From Oscillospiraceae bacterium (lineage in GTDB: Bacteria > Bacillota > Clostridia > Oscillospirales > Oscillospiraceae), in assembly GCA_016293865.1 (NCBI GenBank), contig JAEDDG010000030.1, positions 1 through 28,549 of the forward strand: DNA of 28,549 bases, written 5' to 3'. The first letter of the stretch is position 1; every line of letters begins with the position of its first letter. The notes under the pieces were generated by a model. It was not told the DNA's origin and made no database searches. It was given only the letters and a program-made list of their open reading frames with translations. A program made the translations under genes and the position numbers. This document shows positions 14,786 to 23,395 of this stretch, piece by piece.

Positions 14786-16801
14786 ATGAACAAAAAAATC
14801 AAAAAGATTTTCGAACCAAACCTGCGCTTTTATTTTGTAATGCTGGTGGCTTTCTGTGTCGTCACCTTCTTCGTCAGCCAGCACAACCGGGAAATTGCCA
14901 TTGCAGAGGCGGCCGTTATTGTCCTGCTGTTTATTTACTCCCGCTTCTCGGCCGGACGCCGCAGCCGTGAGATTGTCAAGTACATCGAGTCCGTCACCTA
15001 CAATGTGGATACCGCCACGAAGGACACGCTGCTGAACTTTCCCCTTCCCATGGCCATCTTCACGCTGGACGGCGACAAAATCATCTATTCCAACGACAAT
15101 TTCCTCAAAATGACCGGCGACCGGGAGCATCTGTTTGAAGTCTCCATGGCGGACGTCATTCCCGGATTTGACAGCCGCTGGCTCATCGAGGGCAAGGGTG
15201 AATGTCCCTCACTGATCGAAGTGGACGGGCGCAAATACCGGGTCTACGGAACCATCGTCCACGCCGAGCAGAGCGCCACGAGCTATCTGGCCACAACCTA
15301 CTGGGTGGATGTAACCGAATACGACCGGATCAGCAGTGAGTTCAGCCAGTCAAAGCCCGTTTTCGCGATCATTCTCCTGGATAACTATGATGAATTCCTC
15401 AAAGGCCTGAGTGAAAAAGACAAATCCTCCTTTGTGGCCACCATTGACGACAAGATCAGCGACTGGACTGCCCGCAGCGGCGGCTACCTGAGCAAATTTG
15501 ACCGTGACCGGTATGTTTTCCTTTTTGAAGAGCGGTATCTCCAGCATTTTATCGACGCGCATTTTTCCCTTCTGGACACGGTCCGCTCCATCACCAGCCC
15601 GAGCGGGATTCCGGCGACCGTCAGCATCGGCATCGGCAAAGACGGCAAGAACTTTGCGGAGAACTACCAGTTTGCTTCCCTGAGCATTGAGATGGCTCTC
15701 AGCCGCGGCGGCGACCAGGCTGTCATCAAAAACCGCTTCAACTTTGAATTCTACGGTGGGCGCACCTCCCAGCTTGAAAAGCGCACCAAAGTCAAATCCC
15801 GTGTTATGGCCAGTTCTCTTGTTGAGCTCATGCGGGACGCCAGCGGTATTTTCATCATGGGCCACAAATTTGCGGATCTGGACAGCGTCGGCTCAGCAAT
15901 CGGTCTGTGCTGCGCCGCCCGCAAGGTCGGGCGTGAAGCGCACATCGTTCTGGATCCGGCGCGCAACGCCGCCCAGGGGCTGGTCAGGCGCATGAGCGTG
16001 CTGCCCGAATACGCGGGCGTGTTCATCACGCCGCAGGACGCCATTCTCAACGCGAACAGCGGCACGCTGCTGATCGTGGTGGACACCAACCGGCCGGAGC
16101 AGGTGGAATCGGAAAACCTGCTGATGAGCTGCACCCGGGTGGCCGTGATCGATCATCATCGCCGGGCCGCCACCTACATTCAGAACGCCGCCTTCAGCTT
16201 CCATGAGCCGTATGCCTCCTCCACGTGCGAGCTGGTCACCGAGCTGCTGCAGTACATGGTGGAGCAGACGGATATTCTCCGGGCGGAGGCAGAGGCGCTT
16301 TTGTCCGGCATTGTGCTGGACACCAAGAGCTTTACGCTGCGCACCGGCGGGCGCACCTTTGACGCGGCGGCGTTTCTGCGCCGCGCCGGCGCCGACACGA
16401 CGGACGTCAAGCGGCTTCTGCAGACTGACATGGCCACTGCCCAGGCCAGATACGCCATCGTGCAGAAAGCCAAGGTGTACAAGGCCGGCATTGCCATCGC
16501 CGCTTCGGAGACGGAGCAAAGCCGCATCATTGCCGCGCAGGCCGCGGACGAGCTGCTGAATATCTCCGGAATCCAGGCCTCGTTCGTCGTTTTCCCGGAA
16601 GGCGAATATGCCAACATCTCCGCCCGCTCCATCGGCGACATCAATGTGCAGGTCGTGGTGGAAAAACTGGGCGGCGGCGGCAACCGTTCCACAGCCGGCG
16701 CACAGATCAAAAACAAATCCGTCCGGGATGTGACAAAGGCGCTGCTTGCCGCCATTGACGCATATCTGGCGGAGAATCCGGAACACCAGGCAAAGAAATA
16801 A
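14786..16801 (+). CDS. gdpP: Cyclic-di-AMP phosphodiesterase GdpP
   Basis: The 671-residue membrane protein hydrolyses c-di-AMP to pApA in the GdpP family. Two transmembrane helices (about 15-31 and 38-52) lead into a PAS-like domain (about 80-180) and a degenerate GGDEF domain (about 190-320). A DHH phosphodiesterase with the associated DHHA1 domain follows. Metal ligands are visible: GHKFADLDSVG (359-369), D433 in VVDTNRP, and DHH at 456-458. DHHA1 ends with KLGGGGNRSTAGA, as in active members. Length matches the family, about 650-670. It is the first gene of a long plus-strand run and has the run's only clear promoter. The GGDEF site lacks the catalytic sequence, as is normal for GdpP. Confidence 0.95.
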   Translation: MNKKIKKIFEPNLRFYFVMLVAFCVVTFFVSQHNREIAIAEAAVIVLLFIYSRFSAGRRSREIVKYIESVTYNVDTATKDTLLNFPLPMAIFTLDGDKIIYSNDNFLKMTGDREHLFEVSMADVIPGFDSRWLIEGKGECPSLIEVDGRKYRVYGTIVHAEQSATSYLATTYWVDVTEYDRISSEFSQSKPVFAIILLDNYDEFLKGLSEKDKSSFVATIDDKISDWTARSGGYLSKFDRDRYVFLFEERYLQHFIDAHFSLLDTVRSITSPSGIPATVSIGIGKDGKNFAENYQFASLSIEMALSRGGDQAVIKNRFNFEFYGGRTSQLEKRTKVKSRVMASSLVELMRDASGIFIMGHKFADLDSVGSAIGLCCAARKVGREAHIVLDPARNAAQGLVRRMSVLPEYAGVFITPQDAILNANSGTLLIVVDTNRPEQVESENLLMSCTRVAVIDHHRRAATYIQNAAFSFHEPYASSTCELVTELLQYMVEQTDILRAEAEALLSGIVLDTKSFTLRTGGRTFDAAAFLRRAGADTTDVKRLLQTDMATAQARYAIVQKAKVYKAGIAIAASETEQSRIIAAQAADELLNISGIQASFVVFPEGEYANISARSIGDINVQVVVEKLGGGGNRSTAGAQIKNKSVRDVTKALLAAIDAYLAENPEHQAKK

Positions 16802-16898
16802 GCCCCGCACATGCGGAGGACCAGCGGTCCGGCGTCCGCTCTGCGGCGCCGCCGGCACGGATAAAATCCCCCGCGCCGATACAGAAAGGAAGGTAAAA

Positions 16899-17348
16899 AT
16901 GAACGTTATTTTACAGCAGGATGTCAAGGGCCAGGGTAAAAAGGGCCAGATGGTCAAAGTATCCGACGGGTATGCCCGCAATTTCCTGTTTCCCAAAAAG
17001 CTGGCTGTGCCGGCAACAGAAGGCAATGTCTCTGTGATGAAGCGCCAGGAGGCGGCCAGACAGGCTCAGATTGAGCGCGAAAAGGCCGAGGCCGCAGAGG
17101 TCGCCAGAAAGCTGGAAAGCTGCCTTGTGAAGATTTCCGCCAAGGCCGGCGCCGCCGGCAAGCTCTTCGGCGCAGTGACCTCCAAGGAAATTGCAGACGC
17201 GCTGAGCGCCCAGTGCGGCATTGCACTGGAGAAAAACAAAATTGTCCAGGACGAGCCCATCAAGACCTTCGGCACATATGAGGTCAAATGCAAGCTCGGC
17301 TATGAGATCAGCGGCGTGATTCACGTGCTGGTCACAGAGGCAAAATAA
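16899..17348 (+). CDS. rplI: Ribosomal protein bL9
   Basis: The 149-residue product has the bL9 N-terminal signature (VILQQDVKGQGKKGQMVKV, then GYARNFLFPKKLA), the long connecting helix rich in Ala, Glu and Lys (about 44-75), and the C-terminal rRNA-binding domain containing GKLFGAVTSKEIADAL. It binds 23S rRNA at the base of the L1 stalk. Length matches the family. The ATG follows AGGAAGG. It is 97 bases after gdpP; the order gdpP-rplI-dnaB is the usual one in Bacillota. Confidence 0.97.
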   Translation: MNVILQQDVKGQGKKGQMVKVSDGYARNFLFPKKLAVPATEGNVSVMKRQEAARQAQIEREKAEAAEVARKLESCLVKISAKAGAAGKLFGAVTSKEIADALSAQCGIALEKNKIVQDEPIKTFGTYEVKCKLGYEISGVIHVLVTEAK

Positions 17349-17389
17349 AAACAGCGGCACATGATTCTGTTTCAGAGGGAGTGAGAACA

Positions 17390-18733
17390 ATGGATGAGCT
17401 TCTTTCCCGGCAGCTGCCCCACAGCACGGAAGCGGAGCAGGCGGTTCTCGGCGCAATGCTGATCGACCCGCGCTGCGTTCCTGAAGTCGTGGGCAAACTG
17501 CAGGCGTCTGATTTCTATGTCAAGGTCAATCAGGACATCTATCAGACCATTTACACCATGTTCAATTACTCCCAGGTCATCGACCCGGTGACCATGCTGC
17601 AGCAGATGCAGGTTCTGGGACTTGACAGCCGGGAAGCCACCCGCGAGTACGTGCTGGAGCTGATGACCATCACGCCCACCGCGGCCAACGTCATGGAATA
17701 TGTGCAGATCGTCCGGGACAAGGCGCTTCTGCGCGCCATTGCGGAGGCCGGCGCCGACATCAACGCCACCGCAATGGAGGGTGCGGCCGAGGCGTCCGAC
17801 ATTCTGGAGATGGCCGAGCAGAAGGTTTACGCGCTGCGGCAGAACCGGTCCGCCGGCGGTCTTGAGCCTGTTTCCAACGTTATGGTGGGCGTTTACAACC
17901 AGCTGACAGAGCTGGCCAAGTCCGGAGCCAAGGTCCCCGGCCTGTCCACCGGCCTTCCCGATCTGGACAATGTGATCATGGGCCTGAACAAATCCGACTT
18001 TATTCTGATTGCCTCCCGGCCCGGCATGGGCAAAACCAGCATCGCCCTGAATATTGCCCAGCATGTGGCGAAAACCAGCGGCAAAACCGTGGCCATTTTC
18101 TCCCTGGAAATGTCCAAGGCACAGCTGTGCCTGCGGCTGCTGTCCGGTGAAAGCCTTGTGGACAACAAAAAGCTGCAGACCGGCCGTCTCAGTGAAGACG
18201 ACTGGCACAGCATTGTCGCCGCTGCAGCTTCCCTCAGCAGCATGAACATTCTGATTGACGACAATCCGATTCTCACGGTTGCGGATATGAACGCCCAGTG
18301 CCGCCGCGTCAAAAATCTGGGGCTCGTGGTCATCGACTACCTGCAGCTGATGCAGAGCGCCGGCGGCAAGCAGAACTACGCCGGCGAGAGCCGGACCCAG
18401 GTGGTCAGCGACATCAGCCGTATGCTGAAAATCATGGCCAAGGAGCTGGATGTCCCGGTCGTATGCCTGAGCCAGCTCAGCCGTGCCAATGAAGGGCGCA
18501 CGGACAAGCGCCCCATGCTGTCCGACCTGCGTGAATCCGGTGCCATTGAGCAGGACGCAGATATTGTTCTGGGTCTGTACCGCGACGGATATTATAATAA
18601 AGAATCCGAAAACGCCAATCTGGCAGAATGCATTGTCCTGAAAAACCGCCGCGGCGAAACAGGCACTGTGGAGCTGCTGTGGCTGCCGGAATACACCACC
18701 TATTCCTCCCTTGACCGCCGCTCTGAGGAATAA
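17390..18733 (+). CDS. dnaB: Replicative DNA helicase DnaB
   Basis: The 447-residue protein has the DnaB N-terminal domain (STEAEQAVLGAMLIDP, residues about 12-27), a linker, and the RecA-like helicase domain. Walker A is ASRPGMGKTS (208-217) and Walker B is LVVIDYLQLM. The late motifs SQLSRANEGR and MLSDLRESGAIEQDAD are complete. It is the hexameric replicative helicase (called DnaC in Bacillus subtilis) that unwinds DNA at the fork. The start is the ATG after GAGGGAG; an upstream GTG at 17381 overlaps that site. No intein interrupts it. The tilS gene begins two bases after the stop. Confidence 0.96.
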   Translation: MDELLSRQLPHSTEAEQAVLGAMLIDPRCVPEVVGKLQASDFYVKVNQDIYQTIYTMFNYSQVIDPVTMLQQMQVLGLDSREATREYVLELMTITPTAANVMEYVQIVRDKALLRAIAEAGADINATAMEGAAEASDILEMAEQKVYALRQNRSAGGLEPVSNVMVGVYNQLTELAKSGAKVPGLSTGLPDLDNVIMGLNKSDFILIASRPGMGKTSIALNIAQHVAKTSGKTVAIFSLEMSKAQLCLRLLSGESLVDNKKLQTGRLSEDDWHSIVAAAASLSSMNILIDDNPILTVADMNAQCRRVKNLGLVVIDYLQLMQSAGGKQNYAGESRTQVVSDISRMLKIMAKELDVPVVCLSQLSRANEGRTDKRPMLSDLRESGAIEQDADIVLGLYRDGYYNKESENANLAECIVLKNRRGETGTVELLWLPEYTTYSSLDRRSEE

Positions 18734-18735
18734 GC

Positions 18736-20064
18736 ATGAGAGAAATCCTCGATTTCTGCAAACGCTATGAGATGCTGCCGGCGGGCAGCCTGATTCTGGC
18801 TGCCGTCAGCGGCGGGCGGGACAGCATGTGCATGCTTCATATGCTGCACAGCCTGTCCGGTCAGCTTGGCTTCTCACTGGCCGCCGTGCATTATAATCAT
18901 AAACTTCGCGGACCGGCGTCTGATGCAGACGCCGCGTTCACTCAGGAGGCCTGCAGCCAGCTGGGCATTCCCTGCTGTACAGGCAGCGGCGATGTAGCTG
19001 CCGCCGCCGCCGCATCCGGCCGCGGCATTGAGGAAACGGCGCGCTCCATGCGCTATGTCTTTTTCCGCGCTGCGGCAGAGGATACCGGCGCCGCCCGTGT
19101 GGCCACCGCCCACACTGCGGACGATAATGCGGAAACAGTTCTGTTCAACCTGACCCGCGGTTCCGGAACACGCGGACTGTGCGGCATTCCTCCGGTGCGC
19201 GACATCTTTGTGCGTCCGCTTCTCTGTATCAGCCGCGCGCAGGTGGACGCTTACCTGCAGGAAAACGGCATCCCATACAGGGAGGACGCCACAAATCAGA
19301 CCGACGATTACACCCGCAACCGGATCCGTCATCACGTCATCCCTGTTTTAAAGGAGATCAACCCCGCGTTCTGCGCCGCCGTCTCCGGCATGACTGCGCT
19401 TCTGCAGGACGATGAAGCCTGTCTTGACGCGCAGGCCGCGCAATTTATTGCCGACTGCTGCCCCGGCGGCGGCTGCCCGGCAAAGGCGCTGGCTGCGCTG
19501 CCCCGGGCCGTCTCCTCCCGCGTGGTGCGCCGGCTGTACGGTGCGGGACTCAACCGCCGGCATGTGGATGCTGTACTGGCTCTTGCAGCCGGCAGCAGCC
19601 CCTCTGCCAGTATTGATCTGGACGGCGTCACCGTCCGGCGGGAATATGACCGGCTGACTGACCGGCCGGCCGGCGGCACATTTGACCCGGTCTCCATTTC
19701 CCCCGGTGAAACGAAAATTCTTCCGGGCGCCGGGCTGCGCGTCCGGTGTGCGCTTTGTCCGCCGGGCGAAAAGTTTTACAAATCTTTCACCACTTTCTTG
19801 TTAAATTCCGACACAATTTGTGGTACTATAATGATCAGGCCGCGGCAGGCCGGCGATGTTTTCAGTCCAACAGGCCGCGGCTGTACAAAATCGCTGAAAA
19901 AACTCCTGATCGAAGAAAAAATCCCCGCCGCGCAGCGCGGGCTGATCCCTGTTGCGGCAGACAGCCGCGGCATTCTGGCCGTTTATGGCCTGGGAACTGA
20001 CGCGCGGACGCTGCCCGACGGCGTGCATTCCGTATTAAAAATCACATTTGAGGAGAACATTTGA
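18736..20064 (+). CDS. tilS: tRNA(Ile)-lysidine synthase
   Basis: The 442-residue ATP-pyrophosphatase has the PP-loop AVSGGRDS (23-30), HYNHKLRG, and the TAHTADDNAETVLFNLTRG motif. A middle domain and the C-terminal TilS_C domain (IRPRQAGDVFSP to AVYGLG) follow. TilS puts lysidine on C34 of the tRNA that reads AUA, changing its identity from methionine to isoleucine; it is essential in most bacteria. The start is two bases after dnaB, with GAGGAATAAG at the dnaB end as the ribosome site. The segment just before TilS_C (19770-19840) is much richer in A and T than the rest of the gene. Confidence 0.95.
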   Translation: MREILDFCKRYEMLPAGSLILAAVSGGRDSMCMLHMLHSLSGQLGFSLAAVHYNHKLRGPASDADAAFTQEACSQLGIPCCTGSGDVAAAAAASGRGIEETARSMRYVFFRAAAEDTGAARVATAHTADDNAETVLFNLTRGSGTRGLCGIPPVRDIFVRPLLCISRAQVDAYLQENGIPYREDATNQTDDYTRNRIRHHVIPVLKEINPAFCAAVSGMTALLQDDEACLDAQAAQFIADCCPGGGCPAKALAALPRAVSSRVVRRLYGAGLNRRHVDAVLALAAGSSPSASIDLDGVTVRREYDRLTDRPAGGTFDPVSISPGETKILPGAGLRVRCALCPPGEKFYKSFTTFLLNSDTICGTIMIRPRQAGDVFSPTGRGCTKSLKKLLIEEKIPAAQRGLIPVAADSRGILAVYGLGTDARTLPDGVHSVLKITFEENI

Positions 20065-20065
20065 T

Positions 20066-20602
20066 ATGCAGGCAGATATTGAGCGCGTATTCTTTACCGA
20101 AGATCAGCTGGCGGAGCGCGTCAGGGAACTGGGCCGGCAGATTTCTGCGGAATACAAAGACAGGAATCCCATCTTCATCGGCGTTCTGAAGGGATCTTTC
20201 GTCTTCATGGCCGATCTGATGCGCGCAATTGACATCTATTGCGACATTGACTTTATGTCAGTATCATCCTACGGCAGCGGAACAAAAACGACCGGCGCCG
20301 TAAAAATCACCAAGGACCTGTCACACGATATCGAAGGCCGCCATGTGATTATCGTGGAAGACATTCTGGACTCCGGCCTGACGCTCAATTATCTGCGTTC
20401 CTATCTGGAGGTCCGGCAGCCGGCCTCCATCAAAATCTGCACGCTGATGGACAAACCTGCCCGCAGGCAGGCGCCGATTCACGCGGACTATGTGGGCTTT
20501 GAATGTCCGGATGCGTTCATCGTCGGCTACGGACTGGATTTCGCTGAGAGATACCGCAACCTGCCGTACATAGGCGTGCTGAAGCCTGAGATTTATCAGT
20601 GA
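20066..20602 (+). CDS. hpt: Hypoxanthine phosphoribosyltransferase
   Basis: The 178-residue product has the type I phosphoribosyltransferase PRPP-binding motif VIIVEDILDSGLT (94-106), the LKGSFVFMADL loop (41-51), and the C-terminal VGYGLDFAERYRNLPYIG, all characteristic of bacterial Hpt. It salvages hypoxanthine (and guanine) to IMP and GMP with PRPP. The start is the ATG at 20066, one base after the tilS stop; GAGGAG in the end of tilS serves as the ribosome site. The tilS-hpt-ftsH order is widespread in Gram-positive bacteria. Confidence 0.96.
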   Translation: MQADIERVFFTEDQLAERVRELGRQISAEYKDRNPIFIGVLKGSFVFMADLMRAIDIYCDIDFMSVSSYGSGTKTTGAVKITKDLSHDIEGRHVIIVEDILDSGLTLNYLRSYLEVRQPASIKICTLMDKPARRQAPIHADYVGFECPDAFIVGYGLDFAERYRNLPYIGVLKPEIYQ

Positions 20603-20652
20603 TTGTCTGCCGTCTGCACACGGCTTACCCCATATGAAAGAAGTGACGTTGA

Positions 20653-22701
20653 TTGCCTCCTAAAAACACAAACACACCCAATACGAACCGCAGGCGCGAT
20701 ATCGGGTTCTACTTCCTGATTTTTATCATTCTTATGGCTGTGGTTTACCTGCTTCTGGGCGGGGAAAACAAGACCGTTACCAGCCTGAAGTACTCGGAAG
20801 TCGTACAGCTCTTCCAGGATGAAAAGGTTGACTCCTTTGTCATTGAAAGCGATACGCTCTACCTGCACCTGAAAGAAGAACTCAACGGGACCAGGGACGC
20901 CTCGCACAAGCTCATGAACCTGTCGATTTTCTACAACGACCTGGGCGAGCTGATCCTGCAGCAGCAGGCGGACGGAACGCTGAAAGAATACGACTATGAT
21001 CCCGGCTGGCAGGCGCCATGGTGGGTATCTCTTCTGCCGTATATCCTGGTCATGGCCATTTTCTTCATTTTGTGGTACGTGATGATGAACAGGGCCGGCG
21101 GCGGCGACAAGGCCGCCATGCGCTTCGGCAAGGCCCGTACCCGTCTCGGCAGCGAAGAAAAGCGCAAGGTCACCTTTGCTGACGTGGCCGGCGCCGAGGA
21201 AGAAAAGGAAGAACTTCAGGAGATTGTGGATTTCCTGAAAAACCCGAAGAAATATATTGAGCTGGGCGCGCGCATCCCCAAGGGCGTCCTGCTGGTGGGC
21301 CCTCCGGGCACCGGTAAAACCCTGATTGCAAAAGCAGTCGCCGGCGAGGCCGGCGTACAGTTCCTGTCCATCTCCGGCTCCGATTTTGTGGAGCTGTATG
21401 TTGGCGTCGGCGCCAGCCGCGTGCGCGATCTGTTTGATCAGGCAAAGAAAGTTGCGCCGGCCATCATCTTCATCGATGAGATCGACGCCGTCGGCCGCCA
21501 GCGCGGCGCCGGTCTGGGCGGCGGACATGACGAACGCGAGCAGACGCTGAACCAGCTCCTCGTTGAAATGGACGGTTTCGGCAGCAACGAAGGCGTTATC
21601 GTCATGGCAGCCACAAACCGCGCGGACATTCTGGACAACGCACTGCTGCGTCCCGGCCGTTTTGACCGCCAGATTTATGTCGGTGCGCCGGATATCCGCG
21701 GCCGAGAAGAGATTCTGAAGGTTCACGCCCGCGGCAAGGCCCTGGGCAGCGACGTGGATCTCGGCAACATTGCAAAAGGCACGCCCGGCTTTACCGGCGC
21801 GGATCTGGAAAACCTGCTCAACGAGGCGGCGCTTCTGGCCGCACGGCGCAACAAACGCTTCATCACCATGAAGGAAATGGAAGACGCCACGCTGAAGGTC
21901 ATTGCCGGGCCGGAAAAGAAAAGCCGCGTGGTCACCGAGCGCGAGCGGGAACTCACTGCCTATCACGAGGCCGGCCACGCCGTCGCAGCCTTTTTCCTGG
22001 AGCATGTGGATCCCGTCCACCAGATCACAATCATCCCCCACGGCCAGGCCGGCGGCATGACCGTCTACCGGCCGCAGGAGGACCGGAGCTTCCGCTCAAA
22101 GAGCGAGATGTTCGAGCGCATTGTATCGGCCCTGGGCGGCCGCATTGCGGAAAAACTGGTGCTCAACGACATCTCCACCGGCGCGTCAGGCGACATCCAG
22201 CAGGCCAGCGCCATTGCACGCGCCATGGTCATGCAATACGGTATGAGCGACCGGCTTGGTCCGATCTCCTTCGACTCCAGCAATCACCAGGTCTTCATCG
22301 GCCGTGATTTTGCCAATACCAAGAGCTATTCGGAGAAAATCGCCGCAGAGATTGACGACGAAGTCAAGCGCATTTTCGACGAAGCTGTTGCTCGCTGCAC
22401 GCAGATTCTGACCGATCATATGGATCTTCTGGTCGCCACTGCGAAGTATCTGCTGGCCAATGAAAAAATGGACGGCAAGCTGTTTGAATACATGTGCAAA
22501 AACAACGGCCGCCTGCCGCCTCCGGAAAATCCCGTGGTCATTTCTGCCCAGCCGCAGCAGTCTGCGGACAGGATTATGGACAGCATCCGCAAGGAAGCCG
22601 CGGAGGATGCCCGCATCCGCGAGATGCGCGAAAAGGGCATTGAAAATACAGAAAACCCATTCAGGGATTCTGAGTCCGGATCATCGGATCAGAACAAATA
22701 A
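20653..22701 (+). CDS. ftsH: ATP-dependent zinc metalloprotease FtsH
   Basis: The 682-residue membrane protease has two transmembrane helices (about 18-35 and 126-144) around an extracytoplasmic domain. An AAA+ domain follows (Walker A GPPGTGKT 216-223, Walker B IIFIDEID 271-278, second region of homology RPGRFDRQ), then the zinc protease domain with HEAGH (438-442) and a third ligand region near SGDIQQAS. It degrades misfolded membrane proteins and some regulators as a hexamer. The only plausible start is TTG at 20653, with a weak AAAGAAGTG site. The polar C-terminal tail (about 625-682) is variable, as usual. A terminator follows at 22714-22748. Confidence 0.96.
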   Translation: MPPKNTNTPNTNRRRDIGFYFLIFIILMAVVYLLLGGENKTVTSLKYSEVVQLFQDEKVDSFVIESDTLYLHLKEELNGTRDASHKLMNLSIFYNDLGELILQQQADGTLKEYDYDPGWQAPWWVSLLPYILVMAIFFILWYVMMNRAGGGDKAAMRFGKARTRLGSEEKRKVTFADVAGAEEEKEELQEIVDFLKNPKKYIELGARIPKGVLLVGPPGTGKTLIAKAVAGEAGVQFLSISGSDFVELYVGVGASRVRDLFDQAKKVAPAIIFIDEIDAVGRQRGAGLGGGHDEREQTLNQLLVEMDGFGSNEGVIVMAATNRADILDNALLRPGRFDRQIYVGAPDIRGREEILKVHARGKALGSDVDLGNIAKGTPGFTGADLENLLNEAALLAARRNKRFITMKEMEDATLKVIAGPEKKSRVVTERERELTAYHEAGHAVAAFFLEHVDPVHQITIIPHGQAGGMTVYRPQEDRSFRSKSEMFERIVSALGGRIAEKLVLNDISTGASGDIQQASAIARAMVMQYGMSDRLGPISFDSSNHQVFIGRDFANTKSYSEKIAAEIDDEVKRIFDEAVARCTQILTDHMDLLVATAKYLLANEKMDGKLFEYMCKNNGRLPPPENPVVISAQPQQSADRIMDSIRKEAAEDARIREMREKGIENTENPFRDSESGSSDQNK

Positions 22702-22713
22702 CCCGGTCTGTTC

Positions 22714-22748
22714 AAATCGCCCGTACCGCTGAACGGTACGGGCGATTT
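22714..22748 (+). terminator. Rho-independent terminator after ftsH
   Basis: A 15-bp perfect stem (22714-22728 with 22734-22748) has a CTGAA loop, and the right arm ends in ATTT before TCTCTGTC. It closes the gdpP-ftsH run. The 230 bases that follow hold no gene I can support. Confidence 0.82.
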
Positions 22749-22980
22749 CTCTGTCTCCGGGTACATGGAATATCCGCGGCCGGGAACTGCCGGCATCCAG
22801 CCGCCTGTCCCGGGCCCGCTTTCAGGCAATGAAAAGACACTCCGGCTGGTTCCCGATATGTTCATCAGTTTGCACTGCTGCGGCTGTATTTTGATTTTTT
22901 CTGTTCATTTTCCCCGTTATGTGATAATATGAAGCCGGACAGACCTGCAAATTGGAATTTGACAAAGGCGGTGTGATTGT

Positions 22981-23184
22981 ATGATTATCCTGGGCAGTAT
23001 CTTTTTATTGATTATTGGAGTGCTGATGTTATGTTTTCCCAATGTGGCATACAGCATTGCTGAAAGCTGGAAATCCGACACTTCCGGTGAACCCTCCGGA
23101 TTATATAAGATACATATTCGCATTGGCGGTATTGCCTGCTCCTTTGTCGGCATTGCAGGTATAATCGCCGGTCTTCTTCTGTAA
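22981..23184 (+). CDS. Small two-helix membrane protein, DUF6199-like
   Basis: The 67-residue protein has a hydrophobic helix at 2-20, a central loop with ESWKSDTSGEPSGLY (28-42), then RIGGIACSFVGIAGIIAGLLL as the second helix. The ESWKS...EPS..Y...RIGG pattern resembles DUF6199, a family of small membrane proteins of unknown function; this match is from memory of the pattern. The ATG follows AAAGGCGG with about nine bases between. AT content upstream is higher than in the flanks, in line with a promoter near 22890-22930, but I cannot place paired boxes with good spacing. It stands alone between terminators. Confidence 0.65.
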   Translation: MIILGSIFLLIIGVLMLCFPNVAYSIAESWKSDTSGEPSGLYKIHIRIGGIACSFVGIAGIIAGLLL

Positions 23185-23208
23185 ATTCCAGTTTGTCGAA
23201 CAGATACA

Positions 23209-23244
23209 AAAGCGCTCCAGACCCCTGAATGTCCGGGGCGCTTT
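23209..23244 (+). terminator. Probable terminator after the DUF6199-like gene
   Basis: A 14-bp stem (23209-23222 with 23231-23244), with one G-U pair and one mismatch, has an 8-base loop. The right arm ends CTTT, but the T-run is short. Confidence 0.6.
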
Positions 23245-23310
23245 GCGTCACTGCGTTCCGGGCAAAGGGCTGTATCCTTTGCGCCGGATTGCGGCTATCC
23301 TCTAAAAATG

Positions 23311-23340
23311 AAATGCGTGACCACAAAAAGTCACGCATTT
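23311..23340. terminator. Hairpin in the 23.2-23.4 kb spacer
   Basis: An 11-bp perfect stem (23311-23321 with 23330-23340) has an A-rich 8-base loop; the right arm ends ATTTTGC. It is one of several hairpins in series between the DUF6199-like and L,D-transpeptidase genes. Confidence 0.6.
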
Positions 23341-23356
23341 TGCTTATTGAACACAA

Positions 23357-23383
23357 CACCCCGGCAGAAGCTCTGCCGGGGTG
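23357..23383. terminator. Terminator at the 3' end of the L,D-transpeptidase gene
   Basis: A 12-bp perfect stem (23357-23368 with 23372-23383) has a 3-base AGC loop. CTTTTGCTTT follows on the plus strand and TTGTGTTC on the minus strand. It lies 12 bases past the minus-strand stop codon. Confidence 0.75.
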
Positions 23384-23395
23384 CTTTTGCTTTCA

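Noticed and set aside
16802..16898. Possible structured leader before rplI with a GGACC/GGTCC hairpin
   Set aside because: The stem is five base pairs, has no T-run and resembles no known ribosomal leader I can name.
20634..20663. A ten-codon frame (MKEVTLIAS) overlapping the ftsH start
   Set aside because: It has no ribosome site of its own, and short frames of this size are expected by chance; noted only because it overlaps a TTG start.
20596..22041. A 481-codon open frame on the minus strand
   Set aside because: It is antisense to ftsH and has no recognisable motif or ribosome site.
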